A stretch of DNA of 6,360 nucleotides. Source: Oscillospiraceae bacterium (lineage in GTDB: Bacteria; Bacillota; Clostridia; Oscillospirales; Oscillospiraceae). The stretch is from NCBI GenBank assembly GCA_017405545.1, contig JAFRAF010000102.1, positions 1 through 6,360 of the forward strand. Direction: 5' to 3'. The notes beneath the pieces are model-generated. The model saw only the letters and a list, made by a program, of their open reading frames with translations, did not search any database and had not been told where the DNA came from. Below, one piece after another: positions 1-6,336 of this stretch. The position numbers and the translations under genes were made by a program. How positions within the stretch are numbered: the stretch's first letter is position 1; the number at the start of each line of letters is the position of its first letter.

Positions 1-128
1 ACTGAGGTAGATGCGGTTTTGCCGAGAAAAACGGAACAGACTCAGGGTGGAGAGCGTCAAATCCGCCATGCGCATCAGCCGATAATAAGCGATAATTTAT
101 GAAATAGCTTGAAAATGGTGAGAAAAAA
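1..128. other. Left edge without a recognisable gene
   Basis: Frame 1 on the plus strand is open from the window edge to a TGA at 100-102, giving 33 residues starting TEVDAVLPRK. This could be the C-terminal tail of a gene lying to the left, but it carries no motif I recognise. The minus strand is also open from an ATG at 67-69 to the window edge (starting MADLTLSTLS), with no ribosome binding site. Neither frame can be supported as a gene from this much sequence. The stretch from 75 to 125 is AT-rich with repeated GATAAT-like words. Confidence 0.2.
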
Positions 129-170
129 CAGGAGAGGCTTTCCGTCAGGAAAACCTCTCCTGTAATTTTT
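122..170. terminator. Bidirectional rho-independent terminator
   Basis: A perfect 9-bp stem pairs CAGGAGAGG (129-137) with CCTCTCCTG (154-162). It continues inward, after one mismatch, as TTTCC/GGAAA (139-143 with 148-152) closed by the tetraloop GTCA. A six-A run lies just before the stem (123-128) and a five-T run just after it (166-170), so the hairpin has a U-tract whichever strand is transcribed. It would end the minus-strand leucine-rich repeat gene, whose stop lies about 180 bases away, and also any plus-strand gene entering from the left. Confidence 0.85.
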
Positions 171-344
171 GTCTTCGATGTGCTGTTAGTCAATGTGCGA
201 TAATCGCAGATAATAAAGCAAAAGTGCCCACTTAATCCCGCTGACGCTGAGCTTTTGTGCTGTCCGTACAAACTGGAGCAGTACAGCCTGGCCTCGGGGT
301 TTTGCTTTTTTTATAGCTGCAGGGCGAAGCCGTCCGGGCGAACT
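163..344. other. Gene-free stretch between terminator and LRR gene stop
   Basis: No credible reading frame is present. This would be the 3' untranslated region of the minus-strand gene. It holds a short perfect inverted repeat, TGCGA-TAA-TCGCA at 196-208, and a seven-T run at 306-312 on the plus strand that is not preceded by a convincing stem. I see no promoter or RNA gene here. Confidence 0.4.
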
Positions 345-1604
345 TTATCTGGCAGAAAGGCTTCCGTTGATTATGACGGTCTTGTTGGCGTCATTCCAGC
401 CCACGTTATAGCCGAAATACTCGGCCAGATAGCGTATGGGGGCGTAGGTGCGGCTACTTACTATGACCGCCGCCGTGTCCATGGTGCCCGTTGCGCCGCT
501 CTCGGTCCTGTAAGTTTTGCTGTTTATGGGGAAGGTTATGGTCTTGCCGTTGCTGGAGAATGAGGCCTCCTTATTACTGTCGTTCCAGGAAACGTTCAAG
601 CCCAGAGCCTCAGCCACCGCACGCAGGGGGACCATGGTGCGGCTGTCGGAGTTTATAAAGGGTGCCGCGTCTGTCCACTGTACGGTTTTGCCGTTCACGG
701 TGACATTGATGCTTATGGTTGGCTTGTCGCCCGGCAGGCCGCTGCAGTTGAAGTGTATGTTGGCAGAGGCCAGAGCGTCGTTGTAACTGCCTAATTCTAT
801 GGCGGCCCAGTCCGTTATGCTGCCGCCGAAATAAACATCTTTGAGGCCGGTGCAGTTATTAAAGGCGTCAGAACAGATTTCATTTACACTTTTGGGAATG
901 AAAATGCAGTTGAGCTTTTCGCAATTCTCAAAAGCTGACATTCCGATCTCAGTTACATTGTTTCCGATGCTTGCCGTTTCCAGATTTGTACATGAATAAA
1001 AGCAGCTGGCGGGGATATGAGTAGCACCGTTTCCTATGCGAACACTTGTGAATCCTGTACAGCCCATGAACTGATCGTCATAATCAAAATCAACATTGTC
1101 AGGCAGATCAAGTGTCTTTAATCCGGTACAACCACAGAACGCCCTTTGACATATCAGTAGAGTAGTATTGGTGTTGGCGAATGTAAGGTTAACAAGGTTG
1201 GGGCAGTAAGCGAAAGCCCAGGTGCCGATGGTCTGTAAACCGCTGCCAAGTTTAACGCTGGATAAGTTGTCGCAGTTTCTAAATGCATCAGAGTGGATCT
1301 CGTAAACGCTGTTCGGGATAACTATGCTTTTAAGCTTGTCACACTCACTGAATGCTAGGTGCCCTATGCTTTGAAGACCCTCTGAAAAGGTCACATATTC
1401 CAGATTCTCACAGTTATAAAATGCATACTCATCTATTAAGGTCACGCTTCCGGGAATAGAGATACTTGTCAGTCCATTACATCTCGAAAACGCACTATCT
1501 CCAATTAAAACGTTCGGAAGTATCGGCGATCCTGACGCGGATGATGAATGCATCCGCCCGTAAAGATCTGACCCTGGGCGATGAAGGACAAACGGGCGAC
1601 CCAA
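345..1604 (-). CDS. BspA-like leucine-rich repeat protein with C-terminal copper-amine-oxidase-N-like domain, 5'-truncated
   Basis: Likely an exported surface protein; no enzymatic role is indicated. About residues 34-265 form nine repeats of about 23 residues of the BspA/LRR_5 type: an 'IGxxAFxxC..L..I.IP.SV' pattern, for example IGDSAFSRCNGL and IGMSAFENCEKLN. A capping segment (DVYFGGSITDW...) typical of these arrays follows. Residues 297-415 match the Cu_amine_oxidN1 'stalk' domain: VTVNGKTVQW, then RTMVPLRAVAEALGLNVSWN, then RTYAPIRYLAEYFGYNVGWN. In Clostridia this domain is usually a secreted-protein module rather than an oxidase. The open frame begins at 1604, but residues 1-27 (1524-1604) do not resemble a repeat or a signal peptide and lie antisense to the neighbouring gene's coding sequence. 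The true N-terminus, signal peptide, start codon and promoter are therefore missing, and recognisable sequence ends near 1505-1523. Isoleucine codons are mostly ATA, as in the GDPD gene. The family call is firm; binding partner unknown. Confidence 0.85.
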   Translation of the reverse strand: MGRPFVLHRPGSDLYGRMHSSSASGSPILPNVLIGDSAFSRCNGLTSISIPGSVTLIDEYAFYNCENLEYVTFSEGLQSIGHLAFSECDKLKSIVIPNSVYEIHSDAFRNCDNLSSVKLGSGLQTIGTWAFAYCPNLVNLTFANTNTTLLICQRAFCGCTGLKTLDLPDNVDFDYDDQFMGCTGFTSVRIGNGATHIPASCFYSCTNLETASIGNNVTEIGMSAFENCEKLNCIFIPKSVNEICSDAFNNCTGLKDVYFGGSITDWAAIELGSYNDALASANIHFNCSGLPGDKPTISINVTVNGKTVQWTDAAPFINSDSRTMVPLRAVAEALGLNVSWNDSNKEASFSSNGKTITFPINSKTYRTESGATGTMDTAAVIVSSRTYAPIRYLAEYFGYNVGWNDANKTVIINGSLSAR

Positions 1605-2584
1605 GTCAGAAAGACAGCGATGAGCTGAAGATCGTAAAGGAACCCCTGAATGTAGAGATCGCCAACGGCGCCGCGGTGCTGTCCATCACGGTTTCCGGAA
1701 AATTTGACAAGATCATTTATCTGTGGGAAAAGAGAGTGGGAGAAGAATGGCGGGATGTGGCAACGCTGAATACGGAAAAGGTCACCTACAATATTTCTTC
1801 TTCCGCCCTGACGATTCTATCCGAAGACGGGGTCGAGGGAAACGGGGAATACCGCTGTACGGTCTCGGCCTTTACGTCCTCTGATTTTGAAGTGGGGGAC
1901 ATCCCGGCAGGGCAGGTCATCAGCCGGACGGCCAGAGTATACGAAAATACCAAGCCCCTGGAGGCCTGGCTGGCCCAGGAGGAATGGCGCGCTTACCCGA
2001 CCCGTTACTACACCTTTCACAATGGACACAAAACAGATCAGATCATACTGGAGGATAAATATCTGTGGGAGGAATCCGCAGAGCATGTGCTGAAGGCCCC
2101 TGTATCGGAGCAGCAGTTCCGGGAATGGTACGTCTACGGTCCGAATCCGTGGAATGAAAAACCGGACCCGTCGGATATGTATATCAAAGGACAGGACGTG
2201 ATTGTCAAGATCGGAGAAATCTCCGGCGGCAGGGGTCCCTACACGTACAGTTGGGAAATGGGTCCCAACAAATACGGGGGAAACCCGAAGCTGATCGAAG
2301 GGTACAACTGCATTGGACAGGGAACCGATACCATCTATGTCCACCCGGTCCCGGGCGTCACCGGCGACGAGCCGGTGGAAATGGGGTACATCGACTGCAA
2401 AGTCACCGATTCCATGGGCACCTATACATATGCCACCTGCTGGAGGTATGCATATGGTAAAACATATCTGGATCATTACGTCCATCCTTACGCACTGCGA
2501 TCGGATCATTACTGGTTCGGCGACGCGTACAACACCCAGAAGGACGGCGTAATGATGTATGTGTGGAAGTCACTGTACAAATAA
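1541..2584 (+). CDS. Ig-like domain protein fragment, 5'-truncated
   Basis: I do not recognise a named family. The frame is open back to 1466, but bases before about 1530 are antisense to the leucine-rich repeat gene. The ATGs at 1541 and 1544 have no ribosome binding site, so I treat this as the C-terminal part of a longer gene. Counting from 1541, a low-complexity acidic linker (about residues 8-28) is followed by an Ig-like domain at about 29-133: YLWEK on strand C and the characteristic GEYRCTVSAF near its end. An aromatic spacer region follows, then a second Ig/PKD-like domain at about 208-304 (GPYTYSWEM, then GYIDCKVTDSMGTYTYATC). The last 40 residues are rich in Tyr, His and Trp. There is no visible membrane segment or sorting signal. 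Such domains are usual in exported Clostridia proteins, so surface or secreted location is inferred. Isoleucine is coded almost only by ATC/ATT, unlike both neighbours. Its terminator is likely the hairpin near 2738. Confidence 0.6.
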   Translation: MMNASARKDLTLGDEGQTGDPSQKDSDELKIVKEPLNVEIANGAAVLSITVSGKFDKIIYLWEKRVGEEWRDVATLNTEKVTYNISSSALTILSEDGVEGNGEYRCTVSAFTSSDFEVGDIPAGQVISRTARVYENTKPLEAWLAQEEWRAYPTRYYTFHNGHKTDQIILEDKYLWEESAEHVLKAPVSEQQFREWYVYGPNPWNEKPDPSDMYIKGQDVIVKIGEISGGRGPYTYSWEMGPNKYGGNPKLIEGYNCIGQGTDTIYVHPVPGVTGDEPVEMGYIDCKVTDSMGTYTYATCWRYAYGKTYLDHYVHPYALRSDHYWFGDAYNTQKDGVMMYVWKSLYK

Positions 2585-2648
2585 GGCGGACGGTTTAATG
2601 CTTGTTAAAATGGTGAACAGGCAATCCTTTCTTTATCAGATAAAACCG

Positions 2649-2677
2649 CTGTCCCGAAATATGAACCTGCGGGACAG
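2649..2677 (+). repeat. Stem-loop in 3' region of the Ig-like gene
   Basis: CTGTCCCG (2649-2656) pairs perfectly with CGGGACAG (2670-2677) across a 13-base loop. No T-run follows, so it is not a standard terminator. It could protect the 3' end of the upstream transcript. Confidence 0.4.
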
Positions 2678-2737
2678 AAGATGTGCCGGAGTTCTCCGAA
2701 GCATAATCACAGGCCGCTGAAAACGAAATAACTGACT

Positions 2738-2780
2738 GCCCGTGCTCCGGGAGAGGATCCTGGGGCACGGGCGTTTCTTT
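2738..2780 (+). terminator. Probable rho-independent terminator of the Ig-like gene
   Basis: GCCCGTGC (2738-2745) pairs perfectly with GCACGGGC (2765-2772). The stem extends inward, with two G-T pairs, to GA/TC next to a five-base loop (2753-2757). A T-rich tail (GTTTCTTT) follows from 2773. It lies about 150 bases after the stop of the Ig-like gene and about 260 bases before the next start, so it separates the two transcription units. The tail is imperfect, hence moderate confidence. Confidence 0.65.
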
Positions 2781-2912
2781 CCGGCGAAGACGGCTGAACG
2801 ATCAAAAACCTGCCTCCGCCGGCCGGCCGCATCGATCCAGTCGGCAAGTTTTTCGTACGCCGACTCCCCGACCGGACACTGCTCCCGCTGTTACGCAGGG
2901 ATAACAATTATG

Positions 2913-2950
2913 TTGCATCATCGCGGGCGCTGTGTTATTGTTATTATGAT
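2913..2950 (+). promoter_or_regulatory. Tentative promoter of the GDPD gene
   Basis: TTGCAT (2913-2918) and TATTGT (2936-2941) are separated by 17 bases, a weak sigma-70/SigA-like match. An alternative -10 is TATGAT at 2945-2950, with no good -35. The region is AT-rich against a GC-rich background and lies about 90 bases before the start codon. The dyad TGTTA-N8-TAACA (2889-2906) just upstream could be an operator. This is positional inference. Confidence 0.3.
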
Positions 2951-3036
2951 AGATTTTTTATTTCCAATCCATCCGGCTTGGCTGTCCGGCATCGCTGTCC
3001 AGGCGGCTGAGTATTTGTTTATGGAGGATCACACAA

Positions 3037-6000
3037 ATGTTAAAACGCTGTATATCCCTATTCCTCGCTGTGCTGATGGCGTTCAGTCTGGCGATGACAG
3101 CATTTGCCGAGGGCGACGGTGACAAGGCAGTGAGCTCGTTCTGTTTCACGATCAGCGCGCGGCTCTGCGGAAAGGACCCATCTGAGAACCCGCCGGATGG
3201 CTATTCCTGGCCGGACTGGGATAACACAGATGCTGAGGACGCTGACTCCGTGGATTTCGGGGAGGACAACGTCTGGGTCGCGTCCTGGGATAAAAATGAC
3301 CCTGACAACTATGTCCGCCTCACGGAAAAGTTCGTCGCGGGCAAAAAATATACGGCCTTTGTGACATTCACGGCCAACGAGGGCTATTGCTTTAATGACA
3401 GCACCCGGGTCTTATACGAAGATCATGAGACCTATGAGTCCGCGGCATGCAGCATAGTCAAGAACGACGGCCGCAGCATTACTGTAGCGGTCGAGATTAC
3501 AGCGGATCACGACTGGGAATATGACATTGATAATTCGATCGGCAGTACCTGTGTGAGCCGGGGCGAGGATCACTATTATTGCGTAAGCGACCCATCTCAC
3601 ACAAAGGTTGAGTACAGACCGGCCGATCCCGATGCCCATGTGTGGGGCGAGTGGAATGTGCTGATCGAGGCCACAAAGTCTCAGGAGGGCGAACGTGAGC
3701 ACAGCTGTGCGCTCTGCGGCGTGGTTAAGAAAGAGGTAATACCGAAGTACACATATCCCTACACAAAGGTATATGAGCCCGACACCTCCTGGACCATGGC
3801 CGCCACCATCGCCTGGCGGGCTGATGAGAGCGCTATGAGCGTTGCAGAGGCCGATGTACGACCGGCATCGGCTTTCGTATGGCTGGATAAGGATTTAAAG
3901 GTCTACGACAGGGACGGCGCTCTGCTCTCAGAGGACCTGGAGAGCTATGTGGATGCAACCATAGGCGGCATGATACCGGCCTTTTATGTAAATGATTCGG
4001 AGACCGCCGCGGCCCTCAAGGCCTGGCTTCCTGACAGCGGACTGCTGGACTGCTTCGTGGTCTCCACTCCGGAAAACAGGGAGCTTGTCAAGGACGTGGC
4101 AGACCTGCTCCATATCCGGGGCATGCTTGACTACACCGCGGCGGAGAATCCCGACAGGGAGGCTATGCTGGACATGATAGCCTCCACCAACGGCGCCCAC
4201 GGCAAGGTCATAATACTCTCTGCCGAGGCCGCCACAAGGGAGAACGTGCGCTTCATCCAGTCCCTTGCCTCCACTGTCTGGGTAGAGGCACCCTCCGACA
4301 TAAAAAGCCTTGTGACCCTTTACACCAACGGGGTAAACGGCGTAGTGACGGACGACTATCAGGCGGCTGTAGACGCGCTGGAGTTATTCAAAGACGATGT
4401 GCCGACGCTGCTGCGCATACCGTTTATCATCGGCCATCGCGGCGATCCCTCCACATATGTGGAGAACACCATGGACTCCGCAAAGGGCGCCTTTGAGGAG
4501 GGCGTGGACTCGGTGGAAAACGACATACATCTCAGCTCCGACGGAAAGCTGTTCATTTACCATGATGACGCTCCAAACGGCATATTCGGCATAGTCAACC
4601 CGGAGGATCCCTATGATCCCATCGATATTGAGACCCTGTCCCTGGAGCTGCTGAGAAACACGCCCTTCCCCTGGGAGAGCATATTAAACTGCAATGAGGT
4701 ACAGCCGGAGAACTCACGCTACGGCACTTTATACGGCCAGGATGAGCAGAAGGAATACTTTGTGCCCACCCTTGAGGAGTATATAAAGGAGTTCAAAGAC
4801 ACGGGACTTGTCCATGACACGGAGATAAAGAGCTACAACCCCGACATCATACCGGTATACAAGGCCCTTGTGGACCAATACGACGCCTGGGACCAGTTTT
4901 TTACGATCACCTTCAACGGAGAGATACTGGACGCCATGTATCAGGACTATCCCGAGCTCTCCATAGGTGCGCTGGGCATGGGCGCCTGGACGGACGTGAA
5001 GTACACGGATGACGCGGGCAGAAACTATGACCAGATAGCCGATGAGGATGGCCCGGAGGCGGCGCTTAAGCTCCTCTACGGCACCATAGACCGCTGGAAC
5101 GCCACATATAACAACTGCTACGGTGTGGGCTGGGGCCGCGAGATGGTGCTGGCCGGCCGTCACCGCGGCCTGACGACCTGGCCCTGGACCTATCGTATCG
5201 GTGCGGACGGTGAATACAATGGATCACAGGATTTTGCCGACGACTATCTGTTCGGCGTCACCGGCCTGACCTGCGATTACCCCTGGATAGCCTCCGATTA
5301 CATTGTGAAGATAAAGTCAGAGGATGTGACCTCTGTTTCCGCCTATGCCATACCCAAACCCAAAGCCGTGACCCAGTCCGGTGAGGAAAAGACTCTGAGC
5401 GGCGCTCAGCCCGTAAAGCTGGCGCCCCTGTCAGGCAATGAGTCGCTTATGATATGGCGATATAAGGCGGAGCTGGATGTGAACGGACAGAACTGCGGCA
5501 GCTACTACCTCTACTCCAACCCCTTTGTTTTCACCAAAAAGAGCTCCGGGGGGGGCGGCGGACAGGACGGTCAGGGCGGCGATGAGAAGCGTTTTGCGGA
5601 CGTGCCCGGGGACGCATACTACGCGGACGCTGTCGACTGGGCATGCGATAGTGATATAACCAAGGGCACCGATGCCACACATTTCTCACCCGACGCATCC
5701 TGCACACGGGCCCAGATGGTGACATTCCTGTGGAGAGCAGCCGGACAGCCTGAACCCGGCATAAGTGAGAATCCCTTCGTGGATGTGGCCGAGGGCATGT
5801 ATTATACGGACGCCGTCCTGTGGGCGTCGGAGAACGGTATAACCAAAGGCACCGACGCGGCACATTTCTCACCTGACGCCACGGTAAACAGGGGACAGAG
5901 CGTTACCTTCCTCTATCGCTTTGCCGGGGAGAGCACAGACGCGGAAAACCCCTTCAGCGATGTTGCGGAGGACGCCTGGTACTATGACGCCGTCCTGTGG

Positions 6001-6114
6001 GCGTCGGCCAACGATGTGACAACCGGCAAGACAGCGGAGCTCTTCGCCCCGGAGGATGACTGTACGAGGGCCCAGATAGTGACCTTCCTTTACCGGGCTC
6101 TGGGACAAGAGTAA
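3037..6114 (+). CDS. SLH-anchored glycerophosphodiester phosphodiesterase with tandem (inactive plus active) GDPD barrels
   Basis: Predicted to hydrolyse glycerophosphodiesters to glycerol-3-phosphate and an alcohol outside the cell, bound to the wall. The start has GGAGG at 3023-3027, nine bases upstream. Residues 1-24 form a signal peptide with Lys-Arg, a hydrophobic core and AFA before the cut. About 25-157 is beta-rich. About 158-236 is a His/Cys module (HDW, C-x-n-C, HVWGEW, CALC at 224-227). About 238-455 resembles a GDPD barrel, ending in GVNGVVTDD, but has no HRG or HD motif. About 463-760 is a complete GDPD domain: H467-R-G, E476-N-T, E494 and D496, H509-D, E596-I-K and GLTCDYP (743-749). 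H467 and H509 are the expected catalytic histidines; E494, D496 and E596 the expected metal ligands. An Ig-like stretch (about 760-835) and a Gly-rich linker lead to three SLH repeats (about 853-906, 914-967, 973-1023), which in this family bind pyruvylated wall polysaccharide. The real substrate (lipid-derived diester or teichoic acid) cannot be read from sequence. Confidence 0.9.
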   Translation: MLKRCISLFLAVLMAFSLAMTAFAEGDGDKAVSSFCFTISARLCGKDPSENPPDGYSWPDWDNTDAEDADSVDFGEDNVWVASWDKNDPDNYVRLTEKFVAGKKYTAFVTFTANEGYCFNDSTRVLYEDHETYESAACSIVKNDGRSITVAVEITADHDWEYDIDNSIGSTCVSRGEDHYYCVSDPSHTKVEYRPADPDAHVWGEWNVLIEATKSQEGEREHSCALCGVVKKEVIPKYTYPYTKVYEPDTSWTMAATIAWRADESAMSVAEADVRPASAFVWLDKDLKVYDRDGALLSEDLESYVDATIGGMIPAFYVNDSETAAALKAWLPDSGLLDCFVVSTPENRELVKDVADLLHIRGMLDYTAAENPDREAMLDMIASTNGAHGKVIILSAEAATRENVRFIQSLASTVWVEAPSDIKSLVTLYTNGVNGVVTDDYQAAVDALELFKDDVPTLLRIPFIIGHRGDPSTYVENTMDSAKGAFEEGVDSVENDIHLSSDGKLFIYHDDAPNGIFGIVNPEDPYDPIDIETLSLELLRNTPFPWESILNCNEVQPENSRYGTLYGQDEQKEYFVPTLEEYIKEFKDTGLVHDTEIKSYNPDIIPVYKALVDQYDAWDQFFTITFNGEILDAMYQDYPELSIGALGMGAWTDVKYTDDAGRNYDQIADEDGPEAALKLLYGTIDRWNATYNNCYGVGWGREMVLAGRHRGLTTWPWTYRIGADGEYNGSQDFADDYLFGVTGLTCDYPWIASDYIVKIKSEDVTSVSAYAIPKPKAVTQSGEEKTLSGAQPVKLAPLSGNESLMIWRYKAELDVNGQNCGSYYLYSNPFVFTKKSSGGGGGQDGQGGDEKRFADVPGDAYYADAVDWACDSDITKGTDATHFSPDASCTRAQMVTFLWRAAGQPEPGISENPFVDVAEGMYYTDAVLWASENGITKGTDAAHFSPDATVNRGQSVTFLYRFAGESTDAENPFSDVAEDAWYYDAVLWASANDVTTGKTAELFAPEDDCTRAQIVTFLYRALGQE
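5548..5555 (+). repeat. G8 homopolymer in the linker before the SLH anchor
   Basis: Eight consecutive G bases encode part of the glycine linker between the Ig-like segment and the first SLH repeat. Loss of one G would bring a TAA at 5657-5659 into frame; gain of one G would bring in a TGA at 5583-5585. Either product keeps the catalytic barrel but loses all SLH repeats. Whether the tract varies in cells is unknown. Confidence 0.8.
5809..6007 (+). repeat. 22-base direct repeat in SLH repeats 2 and 3
   Basis: The 22-base stretch at 5809-5830 recurs exactly at 5986-6007, 177 bases (59 codons) apart. It encodes the conserved DAVLWAS segment. A further near-repeat, encoding TKGTDA-HFSPDA, is shared by SLH repeats 1 and 2. 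The pattern indicates internal duplication of the anchor module, and in-frame recombination between copies would remove exactly one SLH unit. Confidence 0.8.
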
Positions 6115-6127
6115 TCGGCAAAGCCGA
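6115..6127 (+). other. Small hairpin directly after the GDPD gene stop
   Basis: TCGGC-AAA-GCCGA starts on the base after the TAA. The stem is only 5 bp and no T-run follows, so it is unlikely to be an efficient terminator. Read-through into the next frame is possible. Confidence 0.3.
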
Positions 6128-6173
6128 CAGCAAGCGACAATAAACCTGCCCGAAAAGAGTGAAGGAGTTTTTT

Positions 6174-6332
6174 ATGAAAAACGGCATTGTTCCGGATCCC
6201 GATACCATACACCCAATCCCGGGCTGCGACAGGGAGATATGTATTAAGCCAACATTATGCTGGAGCATAAATGGTGGGAAAAAGCGGGATATTTGTTATA
6301 ATAAGGCTGACTACGGTTCATATCAGGAGTGA
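6174..6332 (+). pseudogene. 5' remnant of a probable Vat/CatB-type hexapeptide acetyltransferase gene, truncated to 52 codons
   Basis: The start is strong: AAGGAG at 6162-6167, six bases before the ATG. About the first 29 residues, including DTIHPIPGCDREICIKPTL, resemble the N-terminus of the Vat-like (streptogramin/chloramphenicol O-acetyltransferase, xenobiotic acetyltransferase) group, as I recall that family. Full proteins are about 200-220 residues and continue into hexapeptide (left-handed beta-helix) repeats. Here similarity stops near codon 29 (about 6260), and the following 23 codons (WSINGGKKRDICYNK...) look like read-through of the next gene's upstream region, including its -10 box. 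I infer a deletion that removed most of the gene, so no acetyltransferase activity is expected. The TGA stop lies four bases before the next ATG. The alternative is an unrelated small protein; the family call rests on memory of a short motif. Confidence 0.45.
6294..6302 (+). promoter_or_regulatory. Extended -10 promoter for the gene at the right edge
   Basis: TGTTATAAT is a perfect extended -10 element (TG-N-TATAAT, hexamer at 6297-6302). The -35 region (around 6274-6280) is poor, which extended -10 promoters tolerate. It lies inside the truncated 52-codon frame and about 35 bases before the next ATG, so it most likely belongs to that downstream gene. Confidence 0.6.
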
Positions 6333-6336
6333 GAAA

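Larger units (their letters stand above)
2585..3036 (+). other. Intergenic region between Ig-like gene and GDPD gene
   Basis: There is no supported gene in these 452 bases; the short open frames lack domain features and good ribosome binding sites. Besides the stem-loop near 2649 and the terminator near 2738, there is a perfect 7-bp inverted repeat AGTCGGC/GCCGACT at 2839-2845 and 2859-2865 with a 13-base loop, and a dyad TGTTA-N8-TAACA at 2889-2906. After about 2935 the DNA becomes AT-rich, as expected for a promoter. GCTGTCC occurs twice, at 2981-2987 and 2994-3000. Confidence 0.4.

Noticed and set aside
255..563. 102-codon plus-strand frame opposite the end of the leucine-rich repeat gene
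   Set aside because: Mostly antisense to the copper-amine-oxidase-N-like domain, with no motif of its own.
1817..2509. 230-codon minus-strand open frame opposite the Ig-like gene
   Set aside because: It lies wholly antisense to a frame with recognisable Ig-like strands, has no domain features and no ribosome binding site.
2839..2865. Inverted repeat AGTCGGC/GCCGACT considered as a terminator or riboswitch element
   Set aside because: No T-run follows on either strand and no known riboswitch core is visible; reported only as part of the intergenic region.
2742..3122. 126-codon plus-strand frame overlapping the start of the GDPD gene
   Set aside because: It begins inside the terminator stem, has no ribosome binding site and overlaps the signal peptide of a well-started gene.
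4729..5163. 144-codon minus-strand open frame within the GDPD gene
   Set aside because: Antisense shadow of the catalytic GDPD domain, whose motifs are clear on the plus strand.
5531..5872. Minus-strand Arg/Pro-rich open frame opposite the SLH region
   Set aside because: The composition is a by-product of GC-rich SLH repeats on the other strand; there is no start signal.
5809..6007. Repeated DNA considered as a CRISPR array
   Set aside because: Only two exact copies, in frame and inside SLH coding sequence, with homologous rather than unique intervening DNA.
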